A DNA stretch of 48,333 nucleotides from Magnetococcales bacterium (GTDB lineage Bacteria; Pseudomonadota; Magnetococcia; Magnetococcales; UBA8363), in assembly GCA_015232865.1 (NCBI GenBank), contig JADFYU010000021.1, positions 1 through 48,333 of the forward strand, written 5' to 3'. The notes under the pieces are model-generated. The model did not search any database, had not been told where the DNA came from, and was given only the letters and a program-made list of their open reading frames with translations. The translations under genes and the position numbers were made by a program. Positions 24,976 to 33,424 of the stretch are shown in pieces (positions within the stretch are counted from its first letter, which is position 1; every line of letters begins with the position of its first letter).

Positions 24976-26016
24976 ATGGCAAATTCAGATGATCAAAGCA
25001 GAGCTCTTTTTTTAGGTATTGATCTGGGAACCTCCAGAACCACGGTCATGTCGAATCGCGGCACCAAGGAGGCGGTTCGATCCGTTGTCGGGTATCCCAA
25101 GGATATCATCGGGGTTAAACTGTTGGACCGTACCAGCATTGTCGGCGACGATGCGTTGGCCAAGCGTTCCTATGTCAATCTTCATTTTCCGTTGGAAGAT
25201 GGAGTGCTCAAAGAGGCCAGCGAAAAAGATACCCAAGCGGCCCGTGAGTTGATTCAACACGTCATCTCTCTGGCCAACCCGCAACCGGGTGAAAAGATTT
25301 TCGGAATTGTCGGCGTTCCGGCTCGTGCATCGGTCTCCAACAAAAATCAGCTTTTGCGCATTACGGATGAGTTGATGGACTTTTCCATGGTCGTCTCAGA
25401 GCCGTTCATGGTGGCTTACGGTCTTAACAAATTGACCAACTCCATCATTATCGATCTGGGGGCTGGCACCATCGATATTTGTGCCATGAAAGGAACCATC
25501 CCCGGTCCTGAAGAGCAGATCACCCTGATGAAGGCGGGTAATCACATCGACAACTTCCTGGCCAATGCCATCAAGGAGTCTTATCCCGGCGTACAGATCA
25601 CGCCGTTGTTGGCCCAGAAAATCAAGGATCAATACGGTTTTGTCGGAGAACCTACCCAGGATATCGTCGTCAATCTTCGCTCTGAGGGCAAGCCACAACC
25701 TCACGAGATCACCAAAGAGGTTCGGGCCGCTTGCGAGACCATCGTTTCCGATATCATCGAGAATGTCGAACAGTTGATCACCGTCTTTGATCCAGAGGAT
25801 CAAGACGAAGCGGTTTCCAACATCATTCTGGCGGGTGGGGGTTCTCGTCTGATCGGTCTGGATGCGGTTTTGGTCAACAGTCTGCGAGATTATGGCCCGG
25901 TCAACGTGGTTCGCGTCTCCGATCCGATCTTCTCCGGATGTGCCGGTGCCCTGAAAATGGCCACGGAGCTGCCGGTCGATTATTGGAACCAGGTTGGAGA
26001 TGTCATCGGCGGTTAA
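24976..26016 (+). CDS. mamK: MamK, second full-length copy
   Basis: The 346-residue protein is a full-length MamK paralogue. The motifs are all intact: LGIDLGTS (near 13-20), catalytic Glu142 in SEPFMVAYG, IDLGAGTID and ILAGGGSRLIGL. It is the same length as the copy at 2653-3693 and strongly similar along its length, but diverged at many positions (for example PQPHEITKEV against PVSVDLSREI). It lies 11 kb from the mamAB cluster, directly after the motor-like pair and the linker-like gene. It should polymerise and could copolymerise with the first copy. The ATG has an AGAGGA site upstream. Confidence 0.95.
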   Translation: MANSDDQSRALFLGIDLGTSRTTVMSNRGTKEAVRSVVGYPKDIIGVKLLDRTSIVGDDALAKRSYVNLHFPLEDGVLKEASEKDTQAARELIQHVISLANPQPGEKIFGIVGVPARASVSNKNQLLRITDELMDFSMVVSEPFMVAYGLNKLTNSIIIDLGAGTIDICAMKGTIPGPEEQITLMKAGNHIDNFLANAIKESYPGVQITPLLAQKIKDQYGFVGEPTQDIVVNLRSEGKPQPHEITKEVRAACETIVSDIIENVEQLITVFDPEDQDEAVSNIILAGGGSRLIGLDAVLVNSLRDYGPVNVVRVSDPIFSGCAGALKMATELPVDYWNQVGDVIGG

Positions 26017-26095
26017 TCGTTGCTGAACCGAATCCAGGTCGTCGTCGGTTGATCTGGATTCGGTCTTTCTCCGCCGCATCCGGGTTTACGAATAG

Positions 26096-26150
26096 GGGTC
26101 CAGGAAGATTATCTCCCTGGTGGGGTCCGGGGCAAAGCCCCGAAAGAGGT
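26096..26150 (+). repeat. Double-hairpin element, copy B
   Basis: The element is GGGGTCCAGGAAGATTATCT, then CCCTGGTGGGG, then a GGGGCAAAGCCCC hairpin, ending GAAAGAGG. It is nearly identical to copy A at 11955-12009. It lies between mamK2 and the convergent DUF2786 gene. Confidence 0.85.
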
Positions 26151-26189
26151 TTGACAAGCAAGATGTGCAAGTTATTCTTGCTACACTCC

Positions 26190-26894
26190 TTAGGTATAGA
26201 TCATCTTATAGCGCAACTCGCTCAGAAGATTTTTAAACTCCTCCTTGATGTTGGTAATCTGCAATACCTTGGCATGAATCATATGCTTGTAAAACTCGTT
26301 GTCGGTGGCATTTTTCTCACGGGTTTTTTGTAGGATCAGCCGGGTCTCCTGGAGCTTTATTTTCAGCTCATCCCGCTCTTTGTTCAACTGTTCCCGCTCG
26401 CTATCCCGGTTGGAATGCTTCTGCTTGATCAACTCCAGCTCTCGTTTGGTCTGCTCATACAATTTTTTCGAATAGTCGAGCTGAGCGCGGGTATGTTCAT
26501 AGATTTTCTTGGTGCTTTCACACTCTCTTTTCATGCTTTCAGAGAGTGATCTGACCCGCTTCAGCTCCCTTTCGAGTTGGTCATTTTTCTTGATGTCGGT
26601 AAAAATATTGTGCTGGGTTGGTCGGCCTTGTTGCGCCGGGTTTGAGCCATATGTTTTTTTGACCCAGGTCTGAATGAATACCCCTTGATCTTTGTGGAAG
26701 GGAATTTCCTGGGAAAAGCGGTAAATCAAACGGATGGCAACGACGTCTCCGTTATATAAGGAATCAAATTGCACATCCTCCAGATCCAGATCTCTTTTTT
26801 TCATGAACTGGTAGGCCTGCTCGATTGCAATGGTGCTCTCCTCGTGGGAACCGGAGGTGGCCATGTTGAGAATTTTAACGAGGGTTTTGTCCAT
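26190..26894 (-). CDS. DUF2786-like protein with long coiled coil
   Basis: The 234-residue protein has an N-terminal region (1-45) like DUF2786 (KILNMATSGSHEESTIAIEQ, then FMKKRDLDLEDV). A coiled coil of about 120 residues follows (roughly 105-215, rich in Lys, Arg, Glu and Gln: LERELKRVRSLSESMKREC). DUF2786 is of unknown function. The ATG has a GAGG site. It is convergent with mamK2. No membrane segment was seen. It could be a cytoskeletal or structural protein, but there is no specific evidence. Confidence 0.75.
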   Translation of the reverse strand: MDKTLVKILNMATSGSHEESTIAIEQAYQFMKKRDLDLEDVQFDSLYNGDVVAIRLIYRFSQEIPFHKDQGVFIQTWVKKTYGSNPAQQGRPTQHNIFTDIKKNDQLERELKRVRSLSESMKRECESTKKIYEHTRAQLDYSKKLYEQTKRELELIKQKHSNRDSEREQLNKERDELKIKLQETRLILQKTREKNATDNEFYKHMIHAKVLQITNIKEEFKNLLSELRYKMIYT

Positions 26895-26970
26895 ATTTTC
26901 CTCTAGCGCAGCTTTTTCATGTCAATTATTTGATGGGGAAAAGCAAATCCAATCCATACCAACCGCTCCT

Positions 26971-27064
26971 AAACCCCGATTCGGCAGTTGTTCGCACTCA
27001 ACCTGCTGATTCACCTGGAAAACGGTTGCACCTCTGAGAGACGGCCAGTTGCCCAATCCAGGCT
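26971..27064. repeat. Dispersed inverted repeat, two-armed copy 5
   Basis: The left arm is AAACCCCGATTCGGCAGTTG; the right arm is GGCCAGTTGCCCAATCCAGG. The central GCTGATTCACCTGG matches copies 4 and 1. It has the same layout as 11822-11924. Confidence 0.75.
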
Positions 27065-27218
27065 GAAAGGCTTCAGACTCGGAATCCTGCAACTAACGAA
27101 AGCAAGAACTATACCGTTACCGAACGTTGGCGGTGGCATGTTGACCTTGGATTGATATGGGGGAGATGGGGTGGATTGCCGCTGTGTCACGCCATGGTGT
27201 CGGGGGGGGCAATTTCTT

Positions 27219-27255
27219 GCACCAGCCACACCCGTTCAACTGCCGAATTTGGATT
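27219..27255 (+). repeat. Dispersed repeat, single arm, copy 6
   Basis: The sequence CACCAGCCACACCCGTTCAA then CTGCCGAATTTGG also occurs at 33361-33399 with the same CCACACCCGTTCAACTGCCG core. Confidence 0.75.
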
Positions 27256-27334
27256 GTCTGGGTCGGATGGTTGACAATGAGTCAGACGGCTTTTATGCTC
27301 CATGGTTCGTTGGATGCCCAATATGGGCATGATT

Positions 27335-27580
27335 GAACCGGTTGGTTGGTTCAATCAGACGGGAAGACTGGAGGTGCACCCGGTGCACCACAAGCCAGCG
27401 CTGCCCCCGCAACGGTGATCGAGTAGAAAAATATCGGTATGCCACTGCATTATCCAAAAATGTGGGAAGGCGATATTTTTATTTTGGTCCCTGACCAATT
27501 CCTCGTAAGCCCGGAGACCGATCCAATGAATTACCGTGTCGCGGTGGGCGGCAGGATCGGTTGTCTCAGAGGGATTTTTT
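27335..27580 (+). promoter_or_regulatory. Cobalamin riboswitch and expression platform
   Basis: The adenosylcobalamin riboswitch core shows GCTGCCCCCGCAACGG (27400-27415), GCCACTG (27441), GGGAAGGCG (27464-27472) and AGCCCGGAGACCGATCC (27508-27524), in consensus order. Downstream, GGATCGGT at 27554-27561 is an exact complement of ACCGATCC at 27517-27524 and could form an alternative hairpin, followed by a T-run at 27575-27580. It precedes the B12 uptake operon, which should be repressed when B12 is plentiful. A run of 11 C follows at 27592-27602. Confidence 0.95.
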
Positions 27581-27695
27581 AGGCCACTTCTCCCCCCCCC
27601 CCTCTCTCTATGACCTTTCCTGTTTTTTTTCTTCCTGGCCGAAAGCGACACTCCATCCATTGTATTGGTGCGGGCGAGCACCGAGGAGTGTTTTC

Positions 27696-29615
27696 ATGTC
27701 TTCCATTGTAAAAATTTCTGCAAAAAAAAACCGGTTCCGTTTTACCTTCCCCCTGTGTGCATGCTCCTGGATCGTTTCGGTTGCGACCGCTCAGGCCGCT
27801 GAGGCATTGCCGACGATTGAGGATGTTCCCGTGGTGGTGACGGCGACCCGAACGCCGGTAAAAAGTCGTTCAAGTCTGGCTCCGGTGACGGTCATGACCC
27901 GGACCGATATGGAGGCGGCCCAGACTGACTCTCTGCCCGATTTGTTGCGTGGTCAACCGGGAATTGATGTGGTGCAAAACGGCGGACCGGGATCTCCGGC
28001 CAGTCTGTATATGCGCGGAACCAACTCGGGCCATGTATTGGTTCTGGTCAACGGCCGGAAGATGGGTTCGGCGACCCTGGGTCTGGTCTCCTGGCAAAAC
28101 CTTCCGGTTTCCCAGATCGAGCGCATCGAGGTGGTGCGTGGACCCCGTTCAACCCTGTACGGTTCAGAGGCGATCGGGGGGGTGGTACAAATTTTTACTC
28201 GTGAACGAAGTGCCGGTCTGAATGTGGATGCCGAGGTGGGCTACGGTAGCTGGAATAGCAGGCAGGGTAGCCTGACCCTGTCCGGCGGTTCACAGCAGAC
28301 CAACGGCACCGTTTCCGTAGCGGCCTTGGAGAGTGACGGCTATAACGCCAAGGGGATTTCCACCGCTTTTGGGGCGGCCAACGACCTGGATGACGACGGA
28401 TTTCGCTCGCTCTCCTTTTCAGGCCGGATCGGCCACACTTTTTCTGGTGGAGCCACTCTGGAGGCGGATCTGTTTCGTTCCGAGTCAAAAAGCGAATATG
28501 ACGCCACCTCCATTTTTGACACCAGCAACATTATCTACAGCAATCAGCAGAGCCTGGGATTGACGTTAACGGATCAACTCTTTCCCTGGTGGCGAGTGAG
28601 CGTGGCAGCTGGATTGAGTCGGGACGATACCGATAATTATACCGATTCCACCGCCGACAGTTTTTTTGATACCCACCGCACCACCGTCATGGTACAAAAT
28701 GATCTGAAAATAAATGCGGACCATCTGCTCACCTTTGGTTTAGACTATATGAACGAGGGAATTTCCGCCTCTAGCAGTTATACGGTGTCGGATCGTGATG
28801 ATTGGGCGATTTTTTCCCAATATCAGGGCCGTCATGAAAAATCCGACTGGGTGATGGGGGTTCGAGGTATTCATAACGAGCAGTTTGGTGCTTTTTATAC
28901 CGGTGACCTGGAGCTGGGCTATCAATTGGATGACTCGTTGCGATTTCTGGCCAGCTATGGCACCGCCTTTAAAGCGCCGACCTTCAACGATCTCTATTTT
29001 CCCGTTACCGCTTTTGGCGGTGGCAATCCAGCATTGGAGCCGGAGGAGTCTGAAAGTCTGGAGTTAGGATTGGTTGGACGACATCAGAGCGTCGATTGGT
29101 CTTTGCGCGGATTCAGGACCGATATCAACGGGCTGATCAATTGGGAACCAGCCGCAGGAAATCCCTTTTTCTGGGCGCCGGTCAATGTCGGCAGTGCTCG
29201 AATCAGCGGTCTGGAGGTGGAGGCCCAACGGGGTTTTGGTCCGGTGGATCTGAGTACGGCCTTGACCCTGTTGGAGCCGGAAAATTTGAGCAGCGGCAAA
29301 CGGTTGAACCGGCGTTCGACAACCACGGTCAACCTGGGCGTCGGTTATCATTTTCAGACTCTTCCCGCTCAGGTACAGGGGACACTGCTCTACCAGAGCG
29401 GTCGTTATGATGACGCGGCCAATACGGTTCGGGTGCCCGGTTATGGGCTGCTCGGCCTGACGGCCAGCTACGATCTGGATGAAGCGTGGCAGATTCGGTT
29501 GAAAGGGGAGAACCTGTTGGGTCGGGAATATCAGACCACCATGGCCACATCGACCCCTTATCATGCGCCGGGGCGGAATATATTTTTATCGCTGGTCTGG
29601 CGGTATAGCGAATAG
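27696..29615 (+). CDS. btuB: TonB-dependent outer-membrane vitamin B12 receptor (BtuB-like)
   Basis: The 639-residue protein has a signal peptide (about 1-40, FPLCACSWIVSVATAQAAEA), a TonB box-like VPVVVTATRTP, a plug domain (about 50-160, SLPDLLRGQPGIDVV and RIEVVRGPRSTLYGSEAIGG) and a beta-barrel to the C-terminus. It takes up cobalamin across the outer membrane using TonB energy. The riboswitch directly upstream supports B12 as substrate. The ATG at 27696 has GAGGAG upstream; longer starts include a poorly matched part of the riboswitch region. It is the first gene of the operon with tonB, btuC, btuD and btuF. Confidence 0.9.
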   Translation: MSSIVKISAKKNRFRFTFPLCACSWIVSVATAQAAEALPTIEDVPVVVTATRTPVKSRSSLAPVTVMTRTDMEAAQTDSLPDLLRGQPGIDVVQNGGPGSPASLYMRGTNSGHVLVLVNGRKMGSATLGLVSWQNLPVSQIERIEVVRGPRSTLYGSEAIGGVVQIFTRERSAGLNVDAEVGYGSWNSRQGSLTLSGGSQQTNGTVSVAALESDGYNAKGISTAFGAANDLDDDGFRSLSFSGRIGHTFSGGATLEADLFRSESKSEYDATSIFDTSNIIYSNQQSLGLTLTDQLFPWWRVSVAAGLSRDDTDNYTDSTADSFFDTHRTTVMVQNDLKINADHLLTFGLDYMNEGISASSSYTVSDRDDWAIFSQYQGRHEKSDWVMGVRGIHNEQFGAFYTGDLELGYQLDDSLRFLASYGTAFKAPTFNDLYFPVTAFGGGNPALEPEESESLELGLVGRHQSVDWSLRGFRTDINGLINWEPAAGNPFFWAPVNVGSARISGLEVEAQRGFGPVDLSTALTLLEPENLSSGKRLNRRSTTTVNLGVGYHFQTLPAQVQGTLLYQSGRYDDAANTVRVPGYGLLGLTASYDLDEAWQIRLKGENLLGREYQTTMATSTPYHAPGRNIFLSLVWRYSE

Positions 29616-29629
29616 GCTGGGGAGGGAGC

Positions 29630-30529
29630 GTGGTGGCGTACCGTCAATCGGGATGGCGTTCGGCTGAAAAAGGGGCCATGGTCGCCCTGATGATCTCGAT
29701 TCTGATTCATGGAGCCGGAGTCGGTTTTTCGGCATGGATCAATCCTACGCTCCCGCTTCAGGGCGGCTCCGCAGGTCGTGCGGCCAAGCCATTGACGGTC
29801 ACACTGGTTTCGGCCCCAGATGCCTTGGACAGTGAGCGAAGCCGTGTCAAACAATGGACAACCCCGGTCTTGCCACATCAACCGGCGGCCTCGATCAATC
29901 CGCAGCCAACAAAACCCGCTCTCGCCACTCAATCATCCCCGATCAAACGGATTGTTCGTCAATCCCTACCTCGGAGGGACCGCCCGGTTCGGCTCAATCC
30001 CGTGGATTTGGCGCAAAATAGCGTTTTTCAAAATTCATCTTCCAGCCCAAGTGGCCCGGTGCTAGCCGCCCCCGTCCTGGCCGATGCCGTTAGCGGAATG
30101 CCGGAAAAAAAAGCGACGGCCATTACCCTTGATTCGGCAACAAAAGAGAGGCCAACGGTGGGTTTGGCCAGCCGGGGCAGAGAGTCCCAGGTCAGCCCGG
30201 ATCTGCCGGGAAGCCTGCAAAAATCTGGATTGGCTGGGTCGTCAGCGTTATTGAAATTATCGCTTTCCCGGCTTGTTGCCAAACAGTTTACCTACCCGAC
30301 TCTGGCCAGAAGACGCGGTTGGCAGGGGCGGGTGGTGGTGGCGGTTCGGGTCGAGCGTTCCGGTCTGCTTTCGCAGGTGGAGGTGGTGGAGAGTTCCGGT
30401 TTTGGCGTTTTGGATCAATCCGCAGCCCGGACCGTCAGCCGATTGGTTCGGATTCCAAGCGCCTTGGCGGCCACCTTGACCGGCCCGATTCAACTTCATC
30501 TACCGATCATTTTCCAGTTGGAGGGGTAG
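29630..30529 (+). CDS. TonB-family energy transducer
   Basis: The 299-residue protein has an N-terminal membrane segment (about 15-37, AMVALMISILIHGAGVGFSA), a long Pro/Ser-rich spacer and a TonB C-terminal domain (about 210-299) with FTYPTLARRRGWQGRVVVAV. It transmits proton-motive energy to the BtuB-like receptor. GTG 29630 is the start, with GGAGGG before it. It lies 14 bases after btuB and 3 bases before the permease, so it is probably dedicated to B12 uptake. No ExbB or ExbD lies in this operon; the MotA-like gene at 17744 is not a normal ExbB. Confidence 0.87.
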   Translation: MVAYRQSGWRSAEKGAMVALMISILIHGAGVGFSAWINPTLPLQGGSAGRAAKPLTVTLVSAPDALDSERSRVKQWTTPVLPHQPAASINPQPTKPALATQSSPIKRIVRQSLPRRDRPVRLNPVDLAQNSVFQNSSSSPSGPVLAAPVLADAVSGMPEKKATAITLDSATKERPTVGLASRGRESQVSPDLPGSLQKSGLAGSSALLKLSLSRLVAKQFTYPTLARRRGWQGRVVVAVRVERSGLLSQVEVVESSGFGVLDQSAARTVSRLVRIPSALAATLTGPIQLHLPIIFQLEG

Positions 30530-30532
30530 ACC

Positions 30533-31522
30533 ATGAGCCATGATCCCAACCGGAGACGGCCCGTTCTTCTTTTCTGGTTGTTCTTCCTGCTGGCCGCCGG
30601 TGGTTTTGCCTACTCCGTTCAGGCCGGCTCCATCGCCCTGGCCTGGAGCCAACTGTTTCAAGCCTTGACCGGTAACGGCGATCCATTTTTTGAAAACCTG
30701 CTTTGGAAACTTCGATTGCCGCGCATTGCCAACGGATTTTTAACCGGCGGCTCCCTGGCTCTATCCGGGGCGTTGATGCAGGTGCTGTTACATAACCCTC
30801 TGGCCGATCCCTATATTCTGGGTGTCTCGGGGGGGGCGGCGGCGGTCTCCCTGATCTTGATCATGTTTGGCTTGGAGGGGATCAGCCTGAATATCGGTGC
30901 TTTTGGCGGGGCGATGTTCTCCATGGTCCTGGTCTTTTATCTGGCTCGCGGCCCACTGGGTCGCACGCCGGCCCGGATGTTGTTGACCGGCGTGGTGACG
31001 GCGGCCGGATGGGGGGCGTTGATCAGTTTTTTGTTGGCGGTCAGTTCCGATCAAAACTTACGCGGGATGGTCTTCTGGCTGATGGGCAATGTCACCACCG
31101 CCAACTCCACCTGGCCGGTGTTTCTGTTTTTACTGGTCGGTTTGATTCTGGTCTGGCCCTTGAGCCGTTCTCTGGATCTATTGGCGCGGGATAGTCAGCG
31201 GGCGGCCGGATTGGGGGTGGCGGTCGGCTTGGTGCGGGTGCGGGTTTTTCTGGCGGCCTCTCTGTTGACAGCCGGAGCGGTCATGACCTCGGGCACCATC
31301 GGTTTTGTCGGTCTGGTCACGCCACACCTGTTGCGATTGATGGGGTTTCGTCAGCACCGCTATCTGCTGCCGATCTCCGTGTTGGTTGGTGGAACACTGG
31401 TGATGGTGGCCGATACCGTCGCTCGAACCGTCATCGCCCCGCAACAGCTCCCGGTTGGAGTGATTACGGCCATGGTCGGCGTGCCGCTTTTTTTGATACT
31501 CCTGCGAAGCAGTCGGTATTAA
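30533..31522 (+). CDS. btuC: BtuC-like FecCD-family ABC transporter permease
   Basis: The 329-residue protein has nine or ten membrane segments and FecCD motifs: LWKLRLPRIANGFLTGGSLA near the start and GLVTPHLLRLMGFRQHRYLL near 265-285. It forms the inner-membrane channel for B12. It lies three bases after tonB. The riboswitch context favours BtuC over a siderophore permease, although the family cannot tell them apart by inspection. Confidence 0.88.
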   Translation: MSHDPNRRRPVLLFWLFFLLAAGGFAYSVQAGSIALAWSQLFQALTGNGDPFFENLLWKLRLPRIANGFLTGGSLALSGALMQVLLHNPLADPYILGVSGGAAAVSLILIMFGLEGISLNIGAFGGAMFSMVLVFYLARGPLGRTPARMLLTGVVTAAGWGALISFLLAVSSDQNLRGMVFWLMGNVTTANSTWPVFLFLLVGLILVWPLSRSLDLLARDSQRAAGLGVAVGLVRVRVFLAASLLTAGAVMTSGTIGFVGLVTPHLLRLMGFRQHRYLLPISVLVGGTLVMVADTVARTVIAPQQLPVGVITAMVGVPLFLILLRSSRY

Positions 31523-31558
31523 AACCGGATCTAGGTTAAACGATAGGGGTGGGAATCC

Positions 31559-32353
31559 ATGATATTGCGGGCGGAAAATCTGACGGTCGAGGTGGCGGGA
31601 AAGCGAGTCGTCGAGGGGTTGAATCTCACCCTTTCTCCCGGTCAAAGTTGGGCGGTTCTGGGTCGGAACGGTGTTGGAAAAAGCACCTTGATTCATACCC
31701 TGGCCGGTTTGCGCAAGCCCCAGGCCGGACGGTTGTGGTTGGGGGAAGAGCTAATGGAAAATCTCTCCCGACGTCAGATCGCCCAATCATTGGGGGTGCT
31801 TTTTCAGCAGGAGGCGACCCCATTTCCGGCGACTGTTCTGGAGACGGTTCTCAGTGGTCGTTTTCCACACCTTTCACAATGGCAGCAAGAGGGGTGGGCC
31901 GACTATGAGCGGGTTGAGTCGGCTTTGGCGTTGGTCGAGTTGAGCGGATTGGAGCAGCGCCGTTCCGATACCCTTTCCGGCGGCGAGCGGCGGCGACAGG
32001 ATCTGGCGGTTTTGTTGGTGCAAGATCCCACCCTGTTTTTGTTGGATGAGCCGGTCAACCATCTGGATCTGCACTATCAGATCCACCTGCTTTCCCAGTT
32101 ACGGAGTCTGACCCGTCGCAGCCATAAAACCCTCTTCATGGCCCTCCATGAGATGAATCTGGTCAGCCATTTTTGTGACCATTGCTTGTTGCTTTATGGT
32201 TCAGGCCGCCATGAGCAAGGGGCGGTTGAAGCGGTGATTGATGCTCAGCGGCTCTCTGAGTTGTTCGGCCATCCGGTTCGGCTCCTCTGTCAGGGTCAGC
32301 ACCGCTATTGGCTGCCCGATTATGAAAATTTTGTTGGAACGGAGGCGGAATGA
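31559..32353 (+). CDS. btuD: BtuD-like ABC transporter ATPase
   Basis: The 264-residue protein is an ABC ATPase with Walker A GRNGVGKST (about 35-43), signature LSGGERRRQ (about 139-147) and Walker B LFLLDEPVNHLD (about 158-169). It powers the BtuC channel. It starts 37 bases after btuC and its end overlaps btuF by 4 bases (ATGA). The B12 role is inferred from the operon. Confidence 0.9.
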   Translation: MILRAENLTVEVAGKRVVEGLNLTLSPGQSWAVLGRNGVGKSTLIHTLAGLRKPQAGRLWLGEELMENLSRRQIAQSLGVLFQQEATPFPATVLETVLSGRFPHLSQWQQEGWADYERVESALALVELSGLEQRRSDTLSGGERRRQDLAVLLVQDPTLFLLDEPVNHLDLHYQIHLLSQLRSLTRRSHKTLFMALHEMNLVSHFCDHCLLLYGSGRHEQGAVEAVIDAQRLSELFGHPVRLLCQGQHRYWLPDYENFVGTEAE

Positions 32354-33291
32354 AAGAGTTCGGGAAGAGGTTGGTCGGCTGGCTGTCCGCCCTGGTGCTG
32401 TTACTGCCGGCTTTTTCTGCCGCCCCTGTTGCGGCCGAAGGGATTGTTGTCCAGGATGTTCGGGGTCGCACGGTGCGCATCGATAAACCGGCCCAGCGCA
32501 TCGTCAGCCTCTCTCCCCATGCGACGGAGATGCTATTTGCTGCCCAGGCTGGCAGCCGGATCGTCGGCACGGTCGATTTCAGTAACCATCCGCCGGCGGC
32601 CAGATCCATTGTCCGGGTCGGTGGCTATCATCAGTTGGACCTGGAAAAAATATATGGTTTGAAACCGGATTTGATTATCGCCTGGGCGGGTGGAAATGCC
32701 AGGCATGAGGTGCAGTCGTTGATGGATTTGCACATTCCGGTCTTTGTTTCAGAGCCGCATCGGGTGATGGATATTTTGACCGAAATTGAAAAAATCTCAC
32801 AACTGACCGGCACCCGGGAGCGGACCGGCCCGGTATTGGATCAGTTGGCCAGAAGATGGTCCGACTTGAAAAAAGAGCCGGACCGGCATCGGCCGATACG
32901 GGTTTTTTATCAGTTGTGGAATGCTCCGATGATGACCGTCAACCGCCAGCACATCATTTCGGATTTGATTCGGCAGTGTGGCGGCGAGAATATTTTTTCC
33001 GAGTTGCCGGCCCTGATCCCAAAAATAGGCCAGGAGGCGGTCATCGAGGCGGACCCTGATGTAATCATCGCCAGTGGCATGAGTCAGGAACGGCCGGAAT
33101 GGTTGGATCAGTGGCGGCAATGGTCGGCGTTGCAGGCGGTGCGATCAAAACAGCTCTTTTTTATTCCACCCGACCTGATCCAGCGCCACTCCCCACGTAT
33201 TTTAGAAGGGGCGCAGATCCTCTGTGACCTGTTGGAACAGGTTCGCCGAAAAAGAGCGGCCGTTCAGTCTGGAAACGGAGATTCCGGTTAA
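32350..33291 (+). CDS. btuF: BtuF-like periplasmic cobalamin-binding protein
   Basis: The 313-residue protein has a signal peptide (about 1-29, LVLLLPAFSAAPVAAEG) and a periplasmic-binding fold for FecCD transporters: RIVSLSPHATEMLFA, then YHQLDLEKIYGLKPDLIIAW. It binds B12 and delivers it to BtuC. It overlaps btuD by 4 bases. No separate lipobox cysteine is seen, so it is probably soluble. A dispersed repeat starts at its stop codon. Confidence 0.88.
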   Translation: MKEFGKRLVGWLSALVLLLPAFSAAPVAAEGIVVQDVRGRTVRIDKPAQRIVSLSPHATEMLFAAQAGSRIVGTVDFSNHPPAARSIVRVGGYHQLDLEKIYGLKPDLIIAWAGGNARHEVQSLMDLHIPVFVSEPHRVMDILTEIEKISQLTGTRERTGPVLDQLARRWSDLKKEPDRHRPIRVFYQLWNAPMMTVNRQHIISDLIRQCGGENIFSELPALIPKIGQEAVIEADPDVIIASGMSQERPEWLDQWRQWSALQAVRSKQLFFIPPDLIQRHSPRILEGAQILCDLLEQVRRKRAAVQSGNGDSG

Positions 33292-33399
33292 ACCTTGATT
33301 TGGCAGTTGTCGGTACGAACCTGGTACAACTCATTGATTCACCATGCAAACCAATATCTTCCACCAGCCACACCCGTTCAACTGCCGCATTTAGGATAA
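33291..33399. repeat. Dispersed inverted repeat, two-armed copy 7
   Basis: The left arm is AAACCTTGATTTGGCAGTTG with CGGTACGAACCTGG; the right arm is CCCGTTCAACTGCCGCATTT. The CCACCAGCCACACCCGTT part matches 27219-27255. It starts at the btuF stop. A further partial arm (GTCCAACGGCCGAATAGGGG) lies at 33405-33424. Confidence 0.8.
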
Positions 33400-33424
33400 T
33401 GCCCGTCCAACGGCCGAATAGGGG

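Larger units (their letters stand above)
26895..27330. other. Repeat-bearing gap before the cobalamin riboswitch
   Basis: No gene was seen. It contains a two-armed dispersed repeat at 26971-27064 and a single arm at 27219-27255. The bases between (27065-27218) are featureless apart from short G-rich runs (for example GGGGGGG near 27206). Confidence 0.5.
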
